A stretch of 64,000 nucleotides of DNA. Source: Pseudomonas fluorescens. GTDB taxonomy: Bacteria; Pseudomonadota; Gammaproteobacteria; Pseudomonadales; Pseudomonadaceae. The stretch is from NCBI RefSeq assembly GCF_902497745.1, contig NZ_CABVHJ010000007.1, forward strand, positions 110,131 to 174,130, read 5' to 3'. The notes beneath the pieces were generated by a model. That model was given only the letters and a program-made list of their open reading frames with translations, was not told the DNA's origin and made no database searches. The translations under genes and the position numbers were made by a program. Shown in pieces: positions 38,841 through 48,982 of the stretch (the first letter of the stretch is position 1; each line of letters starts with the position of its first letter).

Positions 38841-39290
38841 TTACTTGATGTAAAGCTGGGTCGACATCGTGTTGCGTGGCGCGTTGATCGAGGTGTTGCT
38901 GAAGGTGAAGGTGCCTTCCTGCTTGCCCGCCAGATCAAAGGTATAAAGAGAACCGACGGTTTTGTTGCCGGGAGTGCACTCGGTCAGGTTGCCGTTATCA
39001 AAGGCACACACCGGGGCACGTGTGCCGTTCACTTCAAAACCGTCCAGTGCGACCTGAGGCTGGCTCTTGCCGTAGCCGACTTCGAGCACGTAAACCTTGA
39101 TATTCGGTCCGCTGTGATTGCATTGGGTTTGCGTCTGCCCATCGCCGATGTCTTCAAGACCGCAGGCAGGCGATTGCACCTTGATGACTTTCACTTGCGT
39201 CAACGGCGGTGCCGATGCCGCCCAGGCCATCGACATCCCGGCCGTCAGCGTTGCGATTAACCCGAAAGCGTTCATCCAGCGCTTGCTCAT
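38841..39290 (-). CDS. Small secreted protein, probably DUF4879 (YolA-like)
   Basis: 149 aa. A signal peptide (residues 1-25, cut after AWAA) precedes a mature part with four Cys in two likely disulfides (SPACGLEDI, TQCNHSG, APVCAF, LTECTPG). It ends NTSINAPRNTMSTQLYIK. I recall this as DUF4879; function unknown. Stands alone between DJ-1 and the purine permease. Confidence 0.7.
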   Translation of the reverse strand: MSKRWMNAFGLIATLTAGMSMAWAASAPPLTQVKVIKVQSPACGLEDIGDGQTQTQCNHSGPNIKVYVLEVGYGKSQPQVALDGFEVNGTRAPVCAFDNGNLTECTPGNKTVGSLYTFDLAGKQEGTFTFSNTSINAPRNTMSTQLYIK

Positions 39291-39512
39291 GCGTTCCCCA
39301 CCCCGAAAAAATCAGCGCGCAGTATGGCGCAGTTGGCTTCAAGGCAAAACTTCGCCGACGATCGACACCAACAACCGCCATATTCCTCACGCTGCTGGTA
39401 TGATGCGCGGCTTTTTCCGGCCCACCACAATTTTTCAGGCGCTTGCGACGGTCTGTGCTTTGCTGTTGAGGTCGATACATTCACGGCGCCACGCGCGCCA
39501 CGGGGAGCAGAC

Positions 39513-40808
39513 ATGCTGGAAAGGCTGTTTCAACTCAAGGCACACAACACCAACGTGCGCACCGAGATTCTGGCGGGCATCACGACTTTCTTGGCCATGG
39601 CCTACATTCTGTTCGTCAACCCGAGCATTCTCGGCGAGACCGGCATGGACAAAGGTGCGGTGTTTGTCGCTACCTGTCTGGCGGCTGCCATCGGTTCGAC
39701 CGTCATGGGCCTGATCGCCAACTACCCGATCGCCCTCGCCCCGGGCATGGGCCTGAACGCCTTCTTCACTTACACCGTGGTTCTGCACATGGGCCACACC
39801 TGGCAAGTGGCGCTGGGTGCGGTGTTCATTTCCGCCGTGCTGTTCTTCCTGTTGTCGATCTTCCGCATCCGGGAATGGATCATCAACAGCATCCCGCTGC
39901 CGCTGCGCTCGGCAATCGCCGCCGGTATCGGTCTTTTCCTCGCGCTGATCGCCCTGCACAACGCCGGCATCGTCGTCAGCAACCCGGCGACCATGGTCGG
40001 CCTCGGTGACCTGAAACAGCCAGCACCGATTCTCGCCACCCTCGGCTTTGCCCTCATCGTCGCCCTCGAAGCACTGAAAGTGCGTGGCGCCGTGCTGATC
40101 GGCATCCTCGCGGTGACCATCGTGTCCATCGCCATGGGCTTCACTCCGTTCGGCGGCGTGACCTCAATGCCACCTTCGCTGGCCCCGACCTTCCTGCAAC
40201 TGGACATCAAAGGCGCACTGGACATCGGTCTGGTCAGCGTGATTTTCGCGTTCCTGTTCGTCGACCTGTTCGACAACTCCGGCACCCTGATCGGCGTCGC
40301 CAAGCGCGCCGGCCTGATGGGCAAGGACGGCCACATGCCGAAAATGGGTCGCGCACTGATCGCTGACAGCACCGCGGCCATGGCCGGTTCGTTGCTGGGT
40401 ACTTCGACCACCACCAGTTACATCGAATCCGCGGCCGGCGTGAGTGCGGGCGGCCGTACCGGTCTGACGGCCATCGTTGTGGCGATTCTGTTCCTGCTGG
40501 CGCTGTTCTTCTCGCCACTGGCGGCCAGCGTTCCGGCTTTCGCCACGGCACCGGCGTTGCTGTTCGTCGCCGTGTTGATGACTTCCGGCCTGGCGGAAAT
40601 AGACTGGGACGACATCACCGTTGCCGCGCCAGTTGTCGTGACCGCGCTGGCCATGCCGTTCACTTACTCGATCGCCAACGGCATCGCGTTCGGTTTCATC
40701 TCCTGGACCGTGATCAAGCTGCTGTCGGGCCGCGCCCGTGAGCTGAACCCGGCGCTGGTGATTCTGTCGATTCTGTTCGTGATCAAGTTGGGTTGGTTCA
40801 ACGCATGA
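39513..40808 (+). CDS. NCS2-family guanine/hypoxanthine permease (AzgA/GhxP type)
   Basis: 431 aa from the ATG at 39513 with GGGGAG upstream. Opening [20 protein letters not shown] and later [20 protein letters not shown] are the marks of the AzgA branch of xanthine/uracil permeases; [19 protein letters not shown] is the conserved TM8 region. It takes up hypoxanthine, guanine or adenine by proton symport. Its stop overlaps trmA (ATGA), so they are co-transcribed. Confidence 0.92.
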   Translation: MLERLFQLKAHNTNVRTEILAGITTFLAMAYILFVNPSILGETGMDKGAVFVATCLAAAIGSTVMGLIANYPIALAPGMGLNAFFTYTVVLHMGHTWQVALGAVFISAVLFFLLSIFRIREWIINSIPLPLRSAIAAGIGLFLALIALHNAGIVVSNPATMVGLGDLKQPAPILATLGFALIVALEALKVRGAVLIGILAVTIVSIAMGFTPFGGVTSMPPSLAPTFLQLDIKGALDIGLVSVIFAFLFVDLFDNSGTLIGVAKRAGLMGKDGHMPKMGRALIADSTAAMAGSLLGTSTTTSYIESAAGVSAGGRTGLTAIVVAILFLLALFFSPLAASVPAFATAPALLFVAVLMTSGLAEIDWDDITVAAPVVVTALAMPFTYSIANGIAFGFISWTVIKLLSGRARELNPALVILSILFVIKLGWFNA

Positions 40809-41884
40809 CTTTCGATTCCCAGGCCTACGCCGAGCAACTAGAAGCCAAGGTCACGCGCTTGCGTGATCTGCTGGCGCCGTTCGATGCCCCCGAGCCGACC
40901 GTGTTCGACTCGCCGCTGCAGAACTTCCGTCTGCGCGCCGAATTCCGCCTGTGGCGCGAGGGTGGCGAGCGGCATTACGCGATGTTCGCTCAGGACGACA
41001 AACGCACGCCGATCCTGATCGAAGAATTCCCGATCGCTAGCCTGCGCATCAACCAGTTGATGCCGCAATTGAAGGCGGCATGGCAGGCCAGTTCGGCGCT
41101 GAACCACAAGCTGTTTCAGGTGGAATTCCTGACCACGCTGGCCGGCGATGCAATGATCACCCTGTGCTATCACCGTCCGCTGGACGAACACTGGCATACA
41201 GCGGCGACGAAGCTGGCGGCGGATCTCGGCGTCAGCATCATCGGTCGCTCGAAGGGCAAACGCGAAGTGCTTGGCCTCGATTACGTGGTCGAGAAACTCG
41301 AAGTCGGCGGTCGCACCTTCAGCTATCGCCAGCCGGAAGGCGCGTTCACCCAGCCAAACGGCACGGTGAACCAGAAGATGCTCAACTGGGCGTATGAAGC
41401 TTTGGGCGATCGCTCTGATGACTTGCTGGAGCTGTACTGCGGCAACGGCAACTTCACCCTGCCGCTCGCCACGCGCGTGCGCAAAGTGCTGGCCACCGAG
41501 ATCAGCAAGACCTCGGTCAACGCTGCATTGAGCAACCTCAGCGAAAACGCTGTGGATAACGTCACTCTGGTGCGTTTGTCCGCCGAAGAACTGACCGAAG
41601 CGCTCAACGAAGTGCGCCCGTTCCGTCGCCTGCAAGGCATCGACCTGAAGAGCTACGAGTTCGGCAGTGTGTTCGTCGACCCGCCGCGCGCCGGCATGGA
41701 CCCGGACACCTGCGAGCTGACCCGTCGCTTCGACAACATCCTGTACATCTCCTGCAACCCGGAAACCCTGGCGGCGAACATCGCCCAGTTGCACGACACG
41801 CACCGTATTACCCAGTGCGCGTTGTTTGACCAGTTCCCATGGACGCATCACATGGAATCGGGTGTGTTGCTGACCCGGCGTTGA
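40805..41884 (+). CDS. trmA: tRNA (uracil-54-C5)-methyltransferase
   Basis: 359 aa from the ATG at 40805, overlapping the permease stop. SAM motif [30 protein letters not shown], and the catalytic Cys in [12 protein letters not shown] (about residue 317) identify TrmA, which makes ribothymidine-54 in the T-loop of tRNA. Length is typical. A terminator follows. Confidence 0.97.
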   Translation: MTFDSQAYAEQLEAKVTRLRDLLAPFDAPEPTVFDSPLQNFRLRAEFRLWREGGERHYAMFAQDDKRTPILIEEFPIASLRINQLMPQLKAAWQASSALNHKLFQVEFLTTLAGDAMITLCYHRPLDEHWHTAATKLAADLGVSIIGRSKGKREVLGLDYVVEKLEVGGRTFSYRQPEGAFTQPNGTVNQKMLNWAYEALGDRSDDLLELYCGNGNFTLPLATRVRKVLATEISKTSVNAALSNLSENAVDNVTLVRLSAEELTEALNEVRPFRRLQGIDLKSYEFGSVFVDPPRAGMDPDTCELTRRFDNILYISCNPETLAANIAQLHDTHRITQCALFDQFPWTHHMESGVLLTRR

Positions 41885-41903
41885 TTGCGCCATAGCAGAT
41901 ACG

Positions 41904-41933
41904 AAAAAGCCGTCGTGATTGACGGCTTTTTTG
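41904..41933. terminator. Terminator of trmA
   Basis: AAAAAGCCGTC, loop GTGATT, GACGGC followed by a run of T. Confidence 0.9.
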
Positions 41934-41950
41934 TGGGCGCTCATTTGTTT

Positions 41951-41965
41951 GTGCGATCACCGAAC
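41951..41965. promoter_or_regulatory. PcaR-like operator upstream of aroQ
   Basis: GTGCGATCACCGAAC differs at two positions from the inverse of the P. putida PcaR sequence GTTCGATAATCGCAC (recalled). It lies 28 bp before a TTGACC -35 (41994-41999). A perfect 11-bp palindrome ATGGTAACCAT overlaps that promoter and could be a TetR operator. Confidence 0.55.
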
Positions 41966-42080
41966 ATAAATCGCGAAGGCCTTTTTTGTTCAATTGACCA
42001 TGGTAACCATCTAGTACATTTTATCTCCACAGGCTGAAACCCTCGGCCAAAGCCAAAAACAATAAGTGGAGTTACCCCTC

Positions 42081-42521
42081 ATGCCCCCTATCGTTCTGGT
42101 GCTCAACGGCCCGAACCTGAACCTGCTCGGCACCCGCGAGCCGGCGACTTATGGTCACGAAACCCTGGCGGACATCTCGGCGTTGTGCGGTCGCGCTGCG
42201 GAAGAATTCGGCCTGGCCGTGGAGTTTCGCCAGACCAATCACGAAGGCGAACTGCTCGACTGGATTCACGCGGCTCGCGGTCGTTGCGCCGGGATCGTGA
42301 TCAATCCGGCGGCGTGGACGCACACTTCGGTGGCGATTCGCGATGCACTGGTTGCCAGTGAATTGCCAGTGATCGAAGTACACCTGTCCAACGTCCACGC
42401 CCGCGAGCCGTTTCGTCATCACTCGTTTGTCTCGGCAATTGCCACGGCGGTAATGGCCGGTTTTGGCAGTCACGGCTATCGACTGGCACTGGAACATTTC
42501 AGCCAGCGGCTGAAGGGGTAA
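42081..42521 (+). CDS. aroQ: Type II 3-dehydroquinate dehydratase
   Basis: 146 aa from the ATG at 42081. Family motif [20 protein letters not shown] with the catalytic Tyr, [31 protein letters not shown] and [18 protein letters not shown] with catalytic His. It turns 3-dehydroquinate into 3-dehydroshikimate. Followed 5 nt later by a shikimate dehydrogenase. Its place in a catabolic cluster suggests it serves quinate degradation, a second copy beside the biosynthetic aroQ. Confidence 0.95.
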   Translation: MPPIVLVLNGPNLNLLGTREPATYGHETLADISALCGRAAEEFGLAVEFRQTNHEGELLDWIHAARGRCAGIVINPAAWTHTSVAIRDALVASELPVIEVHLSNVHAREPFRHHSFVSAIATAVMAGFGSHGYRLALEHFSQRLKG

Positions 42522-42526
42522 CGCGC

Positions 42527-43381
42527 ATGTCTCGCTCTAACGTAATACTCGCCGGGCTGATCGGCGCCGGCATTCAGGCCTCGCGCACGCCAGCGCTGCA
42601 TGAGCACGAAGGTGATGCCCAAGGTCTGCGCTACCTCTATCGATTGATCGATCTCGATCAGTTGAAAATGGACAGCACCGCCCTCTCCGACCTGCTGCTG
42701 GCGGCCGAGCGGATGAATTATACCGGGCTGAACATCACTTTCCCGTGCAAGCAAGCGATCATCCCGCTGCTCGATGAACTGTCGCCGGAAGCCAAAGGCA
42801 TCGGCGCGGTGAACACAGTGGTGCTGAAGGACGGCAAGCGTGTTGGCCATAACACCGACTGTCTCGGTTTCGCTGAGGGTTTTCGCCGGGGGCTGAAGGA
42901 CGCTGCCCGTGAACGTGTGGTCCAGATGGGCGCCGGTGGTGCGGGCGCGGCGGTGGCCCACGCCCTATTGAGCGAAGGCGTACAGCAACTGAGTATTTTC
43001 GACGTCGACCGTGAGCGCGCCGAAAGCCTGGCGAATAATCTCAATGAGCATTTTGGCTTTGGTCGTGCGGTGGCCGGGCATGATCTGCCGAGCACGCTGA
43101 ATCAGGCTGACGGTCTGGTGAACACCACGCCGATGGGCATGGCCAAACTGCCAGGCATGCCGGTGCCGGTCGAGCTGCTGCGCAAGGAATTGTGGGTGGC
43201 GGAGATTGTGTACTTCCCGCTGGAAACCGAACTGCTGCGCAACGCCCGCGCGCTGGGCTGCCGGACGCTGGATGGCGGTAACATGGCGGTGTTTCAGGCG
43301 GTGAAGGCGTTTGAATTGTTCAGTGGCGTGGTGCCGGATGCGCAGCGAATGCTGGCGCATTTTCAAAGCATGAATGGCTAA
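42527..43381 (+). CDS. Shikimate/quinate dehydrogenase (AroE family, catabolic type)
   Basis: 284 aa. Substrate site GLIGAGIQASRTPALHEHEG, catalytic Lys in NITFPCKQAIIP, Asp in NTDCLGFAEGF, and Rossmann motif MGAGGAGAAVAHAL. The ASRTP form instead of SKSP is typical of the quinate/shikimate-catabolic or RifI2-like branch rather than biosynthetic AroE. It oxidises shikimate (perhaps quinate) to the 3-dehydro compound. Operon with aroQ. Confidence 0.9.
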   Translation: MSRSNVILAGLIGAGIQASRTPALHEHEGDAQGLRYLYRLIDLDQLKMDSTALSDLLLAAERMNYTGLNITFPCKQAIIPLLDELSPEAKGIGAVNTVVLKDGKRVGHNTDCLGFAEGFRRGLKDAARERVVQMGAGGAGAAVAHALLSEGVQQLSIFDVDRERAESLANNLNEHFGFGRAVAGHDLPSTLNQADGLVNTTPMGMAKLPGMPVPVELLRKELWVAEIVYFPLETELLRNARALGCRTLDGGNMAVFQAVKAFELFSGVVPDAQRMLAHFQSMNG

Positions 43382-43386
43382 AAACC

Positions 43387-43476
43387 TGTGGGAGCGAGCC
43401 TGCTCGCGAAGGCGTACCTTCAGTCAACATATTTACTGACTGACACACCGCTTTCGCGAGCAGGCTCGCTCCCACA
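43387..43476. repeat. REPIN, GTGGGAGCGAGC type
   Basis: Inverted REP pair between convergent genes. Confidence 0.9.
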
Positions 43477-43488
43477 AGGGGATATACG

Positions 43489-44166
43489 TCAGGCTTGCAG
43501 GTAGCGCAAAACGGACTCGCAAATCATCTCGCGATGCCGCTGCTTGATGCTTTCATCCGGCAGATCGATCTGAAAGATCTCGCCAAATGTGTGCCGGTTC
43601 GACACGCGATAGAAGCAGAACGAGCTGATCAGCAAATGCACATCCAGCGCATCCAGCCCCGCGCGGAACACACCCTCTTCGGCGCCACGACGCAGAATCT
43701 CGCCGAGTGAATCAAGAATGGTGTTGTTCATCGCCTTGATCGCATCGGAACGCTTCACGTATTCGGCGTTGTGGATGTTTTCGATGCTGACGATGCGCAC
43801 GAAATCGACGTTGCGGTCGTGGTGATCGAAGGTGAACTCGACCAATCGCCGGATCGCCTCAACCGGCGCCAGCTCGGCCAGGTGCAGACGGTTTTCGGTG
43901 CTGCGGATATCGCCGTAAAGCTTTTCCAGCACCTCGACGTACAACTGCTCCTTACTGCCGAAGTAGTAATAGATCATGCGTTTGGAGGTGTGGATACGCT
44001 CGGCAATCGCATCGACGCGAGCCCCCGACAAGCCTTGCTGGACGAACTCGACGATCGCCTCCTGCAGGATGTTCTCGCGGGTTTTTTCCGGGTTGTTCTT
44101 GCGACTCTTGCGCGGCTCTACAGCGGACACTTCAGGAGCTGCGGAAAGTTCTGTATTCATCGTCAT
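43489..44166 (-). CDS. TetR-family regulator of the quinate/shikimate cluster
   Basis: 225 aa. TetR HTH at about residues 25-75 (AIVEFVQQGLSGARVDAIAE, HTSKRMIYYYFGSKEQLYVE). C-terminal ligand domain (YCW-like, with FYRVSNRHTFGEIF). Encoded 101 nt after quiC on the same strand and facing the aroQ pair. It probably senses an intermediate such as 3-dehydroshikimate or protocatechuate; that is inference. Confidence 0.9.
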   Translation of the reverse strand: MTMNTELSAAPEVSAVEPRKSRKNNPEKTRENILQEAIVEFVQQGLSGARVDAIAERIHTSKRMIYYYFGSKEQLYVEVLEKLYGDIRSTENRLHLAELAPVEAIRRLVEFTFDHHDRNVDFVRIVSIENIHNAEYVKRSDAIKAMNNTILDSLGEILRRGAEEGVFRAGLDALDVHLLISSFCFYRVSNRHTFGEIFQIDLPDESIKQRHREMICESVLRYLQA

Positions 44167-44267
44167 TGCGGGCTCACGGCCATCACTGCACAGGCGGCGA
44201 TTATGGGCCGCGCAGCACAGTGAAGGAAGCCGCGCAGCCCGTGTTTAATCGCGCGTTTACGAATTTC

Positions 44268-46169
44268 CTACAACTTCGCCTGGCGAACGGCGCCACTGCG
44301 TGATTTGGCCATCGCCGCCAGACGCACCGCGACGTTAGCCGCGCCGTAACCGGCATAGCCGTTCTTGCGCTGGATGATCTCGAAGAAGAAGCGCCCTTCG
44401 AACGGCTCGGTGTAGACGTGGAACAGCTCGCCGCCCTGCGCGTCACGGTCGTAAAGCACGTTGTAATACGCCAGTTCGCTGAGGAATTCATCGTCGAAAT
44501 CAAAACGCGCGGCGAGATCGTCGTAATAGTTCAGCGGGATATCCAGCAGCGGTACGCCGGCTTCTTTGGCGCGACTGACTTCGGCGAAGATGTCGTCACA
44601 ATCGAAGGCGATGTGGTGCACGCCGGAGCCACGGTAACTCGACAGCGCATGGGAGATCGCGGTGTTGCGGTTCTCGGAGATGTTCAGCGGCAAGCGGATT
44701 GAGCTATCGCGACTGCGCAGTGCACGACTTTTTACCAGACCATATGGATCGGGCAGCACCACTTCATCGTCCGCCTCGAAATCCAGCAGGCTCTTGTAGA
44801 ACAGCACCCAACTGTCGAGGCTGTCGGCTGGCAGCGCCATGGCCATGTGATCGATACGCTTGAGACCACCGCGTGCCGGCGCATCGGCCAGCAGATTGAA
44901 ATCGGTGCCGTAGACATCAGCCAGTTCATCGACCAGATAGATCAGGCTGCCGTCCGGGGCGCGCACTGCCGCCAGCTCCAGCTCATTGGGGCCGACCAGT
45001 CCGCGATAGGGCTGACCTTTGTAGGCGACGGCGCGGGCCAGCGCACTGGCGCTGTCCTTGACCCGCACGGCGGTGGCGCACAGCGACGGGCCGTGAGCCT
45101 CGAAAAAGCTGTGAGCAAACGAATACGGTTCGGAGTTGAGGATCAGATTGATATCGCCCTGACGCAGCAGGCTGACACTCTTGGAACGATGCTGCCCGGC
45201 CTTGACGAACCCGAGGCGCTCCAGCCAGTTCGACAGCTTGGCGCCGAGACTTTCATCAACGGCAAACTCAAGAAACTCGATGCCGTTGTACTCGCTGGCC
45301 TTCGGCGTTTCGAAGAGAATTTCGCGGTTGGCCACAGGTTTGGTTTCCTGCTCCAGACGCTGGCGGGTTTTCTCTTCCAGATATAGCAGCGAACGCAAAC
45401 CGTCGGCGGCATTGGCCCGTGGCGGCGCGGCGCGAAAGCCGTCATTGAAGATTTCCAGCGACAGCGGCCCGGTGTAACCGCTTTGAATAATCGGCGCGAG
45501 GAACCCCGGCAGATCGAACTCGCCCTGCCCAGGGAAGCAGCGGAAGTGCCGGCTCCACTCCAACACATCCATCTGCAGAATCGGCGCGTCAGCCATCTGC
45601 ACGAAGAAGATCTTGTCGCCGGGAATGTCGGCGATAGCGCGCGGATCGCCCTTCAACGACAAGGTATGAAAGCTGTCGAGCAACACGCCAAGGTTCGGGT
45701 GATCGGCCTGACGCACGATGTCCCAGACCTGTTGATAAGTGTTGACGTGACGGCCCCACGCCAGCGCTTCATAACCGATGCGCAAGCCGCGTGCACCGGC
45801 GTGCTCTGCCAGCAAGCGCAGGTCATCGACTAGAATTTGTTGATCGCCGACGCTGTCGGCCGAGGCATTGCTGCAGACCAGCACCAGATCGGTGCCCAGT
45901 TCCTGCATCAGGTCGAACTTGCGTTCGGCCCGCTCGAGATTGCGCGCGAGGCGATCGCGGCGGCAGCCTTCGAAATCGCGGAACGGCTGAAACAGGGTGA
46001 TGGCGATGCCGAGATCGGCGCACATCTGTTTAATTTCCCGCGGACTGCCGTCGTAGTACAGGAGGTCGTTTTCGAAAATCTCCACCCCGTCGAACCCGGC
46101 GGCGGCGATGGCTTCGAGTTTTTCCGGCAGGGTGCCGCTCAAGGAAACGGTGGCAATGGAACGCTGCAT
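44268..46169 (-). CDS. quiC: 3-dehydroshikimate dehydratase QuiC
   Basis: 633 aa with two parts: an N-terminal sugar-phosphate isomerase-like TIM barrel (residues 1-280; MQRSIATVSLSGTLPEKLEA, metal ligands in DSFHTL and GQGEFDL) and a C-terminal HPPD-like VOC metal domain (about 300-620; GGLKRIDHMAMALP, GVHHIAFDCDDI, GRFFFEIIQRKNGYAG). This fusion is the QuiC1 type that converts 3-dehydroshikimate to protocatechuate. It opposes the MFS gene across a 359-bp gap holding a REPIN and a PcaR-like site. Confidence 0.93.
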   Translation of the reverse strand: MQRSIATVSLSGTLPEKLEAIAAAGFDGVEIFENDLLYYDGSPREIKQMCADLGIAITLFQPFRDFEGCRRDRLARNLERAERKFDLMQELGTDLVLVCSNASADSVGDQQILVDDLRLLAEHAGARGLRIGYEALAWGRHVNTYQQVWDIVRQADHPNLGVLLDSFHTLSLKGDPRAIADIPGDKIFFVQMADAPILQMDVLEWSRHFRCFPGQGEFDLPGFLAPIIQSGYTGPLSLEIFNDGFRAAPPRANAADGLRSLLYLEEKTRQRLEQETKPVANREILFETPKASEYNGIEFLEFAVDESLGAKLSNWLERLGFVKAGQHRSKSVSLLRQGDINLILNSEPYSFAHSFFEAHGPSLCATAVRVKDSASALARAVAYKGQPYRGLVGPNELELAAVRAPDGSLIYLVDELADVYGTDFNLLADAPARGGLKRIDHMAMALPADSLDSWVLFYKSLLDFEADDEVVLPDPYGLVKSRALRSRDSSIRLPLNISENRNTAISHALSSYRGSGVHHIAFDCDDIFAEVSRAKEAGVPLLDIPLNYYDDLAARFDFDDEFLSELAYYNVLYDRDAQGGELFHVYTEPFEGRFFFEIIQRKNGYAGYGAANVAVRLAAMAKSRSGAVRQAKL

Positions 46170-46204
46170 GTTTCAACTCCCGGACTGCGCCGCTTTATCT
46201 TTAC

Positions 46205-46290
46205 TGTAGGAGCCGCCGAAGGCTGCGATCGTTTGATCTTTATTCGTCAAAAGCACAATCAAAAGATCGCAGCCTGCGGCAGCTCCTACA
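46205..46290. repeat. REPIN, GTAGGAGCTGCC type
   Basis: Two inverted copies, the second one base-variant of the 18457 pair, between quiC and the PcaR-like site. Confidence 0.9.
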
Positions 46291-46373
46291 TGGGATGGGT
46301 TTTTATAGTAGGGAAATTATTGGCTGCATCGAACGCGGCAGCAATTTAAAGTGTACTACCCGGTTAGTTTTGC

Positions 46374-46388
46374 GTGCGATTATCGAAC
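46374..46388. promoter_or_regulatory. PcaR-type operator, exact match
   Basis: GTGCGATTATCGAAC is the exact inverse of the P. putida PcaR binding sequence GTTCGATAATCGCAC (from memory). It lies 19 bp before a TTGACG -35 (46408-46413) that points at the MFS gene. Confidence 0.65.
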
Positions 46389-46528
46389 ACAATGGCGGTT
46401 TGGCGAATTGACGATTTTTCGTCCACTGCCCAACATCGACCGCACATTGAGTCCGGATCTGAACCACCGGTCGCAGCGTGCAAAGAAAAAAGCACACCAA
46501 ATAACAAATCCAAAAACGGGTGGAACAC

Positions 46529-47866
46529 ATGATTCCTTCACAGACTTCCCGCATGGCTCCGGCCATGAGCACTGCCTCGGGTGGCATCGGCGACAAGATC
46601 CGCGGCGCCATGGCCGTCGGCAAGACCCGTTGGGGCATGCTGGCGCTGGTGTTTTTCGCCACTACCCTGAACTACATCGACCGCGCCGCCCTCGGCGTCA
46701 TGCAGCCCATCCTCGCCAAGGAAATGAGCTGGACGGCGATGGATTACGCCAACATCAACTTCTGGTTTCAGGTCGGCTACGCGATCGGTTTCGTCCTGCA
46801 AGGCCGACTGATCGACCGGGTCGGCGTCAAACGCGTGTTCTTCTGCGCTGTGCTGCTGTGGAGCCTGGCCACCGGTGCCCACGGTCTGGCGACTTCGGCC
46901 GTCGGTTTCATGGTCTGCCGATTTATCCTCGGTCTCACCGAAGCGGCGAACTACCCGGCCTGCGTGAAAACCACACGCCTGTGGTTCCCGGCTGGTGAAC
47001 GTGCGGTTGCCACCGGCATCTTCAACGCCGGTACCAACGTCGGTGCGATGTTCACGCCAATGCTGCTGCCGCTGGTCCTGCACGTCTGGGGCTGGCAAGC
47101 GGCGTTCCTGTGCATGTCGGCACTGGGCGGGATCTGGTTGCTGTTCTGGGGTTTGAAGTACTTCAACCCGGAAGATCACCCGAGCGTCAAACAGTCCGAA
47201 CTGGACTACATCCAGCAAGAAGTCGAACCGGAACAGGCCCGCGTGCCGTTCTCGAAAATCCTCCGTATGCGCGGCACCTGGGCCTTCGCCCTCGCCTACT
47301 CGCTGACCGCACCGGTGTTCTGGTTCTACCTGTACTGGCTGCCACCGTTTCTCAATCAGCAATACAACCTGGGCATCAACGTCACCCAGATGGGTATTCC
47401 GCTGATCATCATCTACGTGACGGCTGACTTCGGCAGCGTCGGCGGCGGCATTCTGTCTTCGTTCCTGATCGGTCGCGGGATGAACTCGATCAAGGCGCGC
47501 CTGCTGTCGATGTTCCTGTTTGCCTGCTGCATCATCGGCGTGGTCATGGCGGCCGGTTCAGCCAATCTGTGGGTTGCAGTCGCGGCGATCTCTCTGGCCA
47601 TCGGTGCGCACCAGGCCTGGACGGCGAACATCTGGAGCCTGGTGATGGACTACACGCCCAAGCACATGATGAGCACGGTGTTTGGCTTCGGTGGTATGTG
47701 CGCAGCGATCGGCGGGATGTTCATGACCCAGATCGTCGGCCACATCCTCACTGTGACCAACAACAACTACACCGTGTTGTTCACCCTGATTCCGGCGATG
47801 TACTTCATTGCGCTGACGTGGATGTACTTCATGGCACCGCGCAAGATTCCGACCGTCACCGAATAA
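46529..47866 (+). CDS. MFS transporter, aromatic/sugar acid:H+ symporter (probable quinate/shikimate importer)
   Basis: 445 aa from the ATG at 46529 (GGTGGA upstream). Opening TRWGMLALVFFATTLNYIDR and GRLIDRVGVKRVFF are typical of the ACS/D-galactonate transporter branch. The divergent quiC and nearby aroQ-shikimate dehydrogenase suggest it imports quinate, shikimate, 3-dehydroshikimate or protocatechuate. Confidence 0.9.
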   Translation: MIPSQTSRMAPAMSTASGGIGDKIRGAMAVGKTRWGMLALVFFATTLNYIDRAALGVMQPILAKEMSWTAMDYANINFWFQVGYAIGFVLQGRLIDRVGVKRVFFCAVLLWSLATGAHGLATSAVGFMVCRFILGLTEAANYPACVKTTRLWFPAGERAVATGIFNAGTNVGAMFTPMLLPLVLHVWGWQAAFLCMSALGGIWLLFWGLKYFNPEDHPSVKQSELDYIQQEVEPEQARVPFSKILRMRGTWAFALAYSLTAPVFWFYLYWLPPFLNQQYNLGINVTQMGIPLIIIYVTADFGSVGGGILSSFLIGRGMNSIKARLLSMFLFACCIIGVVMAAGSANLWVAVAAISLAIGAHQAWTANIWSLVMDYTPKHMMSTVFGFGGMCAAIGGMFMTQIVGHILTVTNNNYTVLFTLIPAMYFIALTWMYFMAPRKIPTVTE

Positions 47867-47880
47867 AACAACTAATACCC

Positions 47881-47970
47881 TGTGGGAGCGAGCCTGCTCG
47901 CGAATGCGGACTTTCATTCAACATCAATGTTGACTGACTCACCGTCTTCGCGAGCAGGCTCGCTCCCACA
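47881..47970. repeat. REPIN, GTGGGAGCGAGC type
   Basis: Inverted REP pair between convergent genes. Confidence 0.9.
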
Positions 47971-47987
47971 AGGGCAGATCATTTTAT

Positions 47988-48866
47988 TCAGCGACGGCTC
48001 TGCTGCCACGCTGCCGCCAGTCCGCTGCAACAGATCACTGCGATGCCGATAATCGTCAACAGACTCGGCGTGTGATTGAACAGCAACCAGCCCAACAACC
48101 CCGCGAACACGATCTGGCAATAACCGAACGGCGCCAGCAGCGCCGGTGCCGCATGACGAAACGCCTGGGTCAAAAACAAATGCGCGGTCATCCCGCAACT
48201 GCCCAGCGCCAGCATCAGCCCGGCGTGGGTCAGCGTTGGCACCTGCCAGAAGAACGGTACCAGCGCACTCATTACCAGTGTGTTGCACAGCCCGGCAAAA
48301 AAGTTGCTGGTGGTCGGGCTATCGATTTCGGCGAGCTTGCGCGTCAGCAACTGATAGAAGCAGAAAAACAGCGCCGAACAGAACGGCAGCAATACCGCCG
48401 GTGTGAACAACTCACCGCCGGGATGGACGATGATCAGCACGCCGATAAAACCGCAAATCACTGCAATCCATTGGCCACGTGTGACCCGCTCTTTGAGCAG
48501 CGGCACTGACAATGCTGTCACCAGGACCGGCGCAAGAAAGTTGACCGCCGTGGCTTCCGCCAATGGGATGTACAACAGCGCCGTGGTGAAAAACAGACTG
48601 GTGCCGAGCAGGCAAAGTGCCCGAACCAACTGCCACAACGGCTTCTTTGTGCGTAGGACGCGTAACCCGGATTGCGGCAGAAAAATCCCCGCCATGAGCA
48701 AGGTGTGCACCAGATAGCGCGCCCAGACCACCATCACGATGGGATAGAAACCGGACAGGTATTTCGACAGCGCGTCGTGACTGGAGAACAGGAAGGTTGC
48801 CACGACAATCAGCAAGATCCCCTTGAAGGGTTGGTTGACTCCGGAAAGCGGGGTGCTGACGGTCAT
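47988..48866 (-). CDS. EamA/DMT-family transporter
   Basis: 292 aa from the ATG at 48866 with AGGAAAT upstream. Ten membrane segments in two EamA repeats (SHDALSKYLSGFYPIVMVVW, RALCLLGTSLFFTTALLYIP, then SNFFAGLCNTLVMSALVPFF). RhaT/EamA family, substrate unknown. It follows the TIM-barrel gene at 48983 on the same strand, about 115 nt away with a REP in between, so it may be the last gene of the IclR cluster. Confidence 0.88.
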   Translation of the reverse strand: MTVSTPLSGVNQPFKGILLIVVATFLFSSHDALSKYLSGFYPIVMVVWARYLVHTLLMAGIFLPQSGLRVLRTKKPLWQLVRALCLLGTSLFFTTALLYIPLAEATAVNFLAPVLVTALSVPLLKERVTRGQWIAVICGFIGVLIIVHPGGELFTPAVLLPFCSALFFCFYQLLTRKLAEIDSPTTSNFFAGLCNTLVMSALVPFFWQVPTLTHAGLMLALGSCGMTAHLFLTQAFRHAAPALLAPFGYCQIVFAGLLGWLLFNHTPSLLTIIGIAVICCSGLAAAWQQSRR

Positions 48867-48941
48867 TGGATTTCCTTGTGTTGCCATAAAAAATCAAAAG
48901 CTTCGCAGGCAAGCCCCGTTTGACATGGACGATGCCATTCC

Positions 48942-48966
48942 TGTGGGAGCGTGGCTTGCCCGCGAT
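48942..48966. repeat. Single REP element, variant
   Basis: GTGGGAGCGTGGCTTGCCCG; a partial mate (GGCAAGCC) lies near 48908. Confidence 0.7.
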
Positions 48967-48982
48967 AGATGCGCAGCACCGC

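Noticed and set aside
39291..39512. Purine riboswitch upstream of the purine permease
   Set aside because: The conserved three-way-junction sequences were not found.
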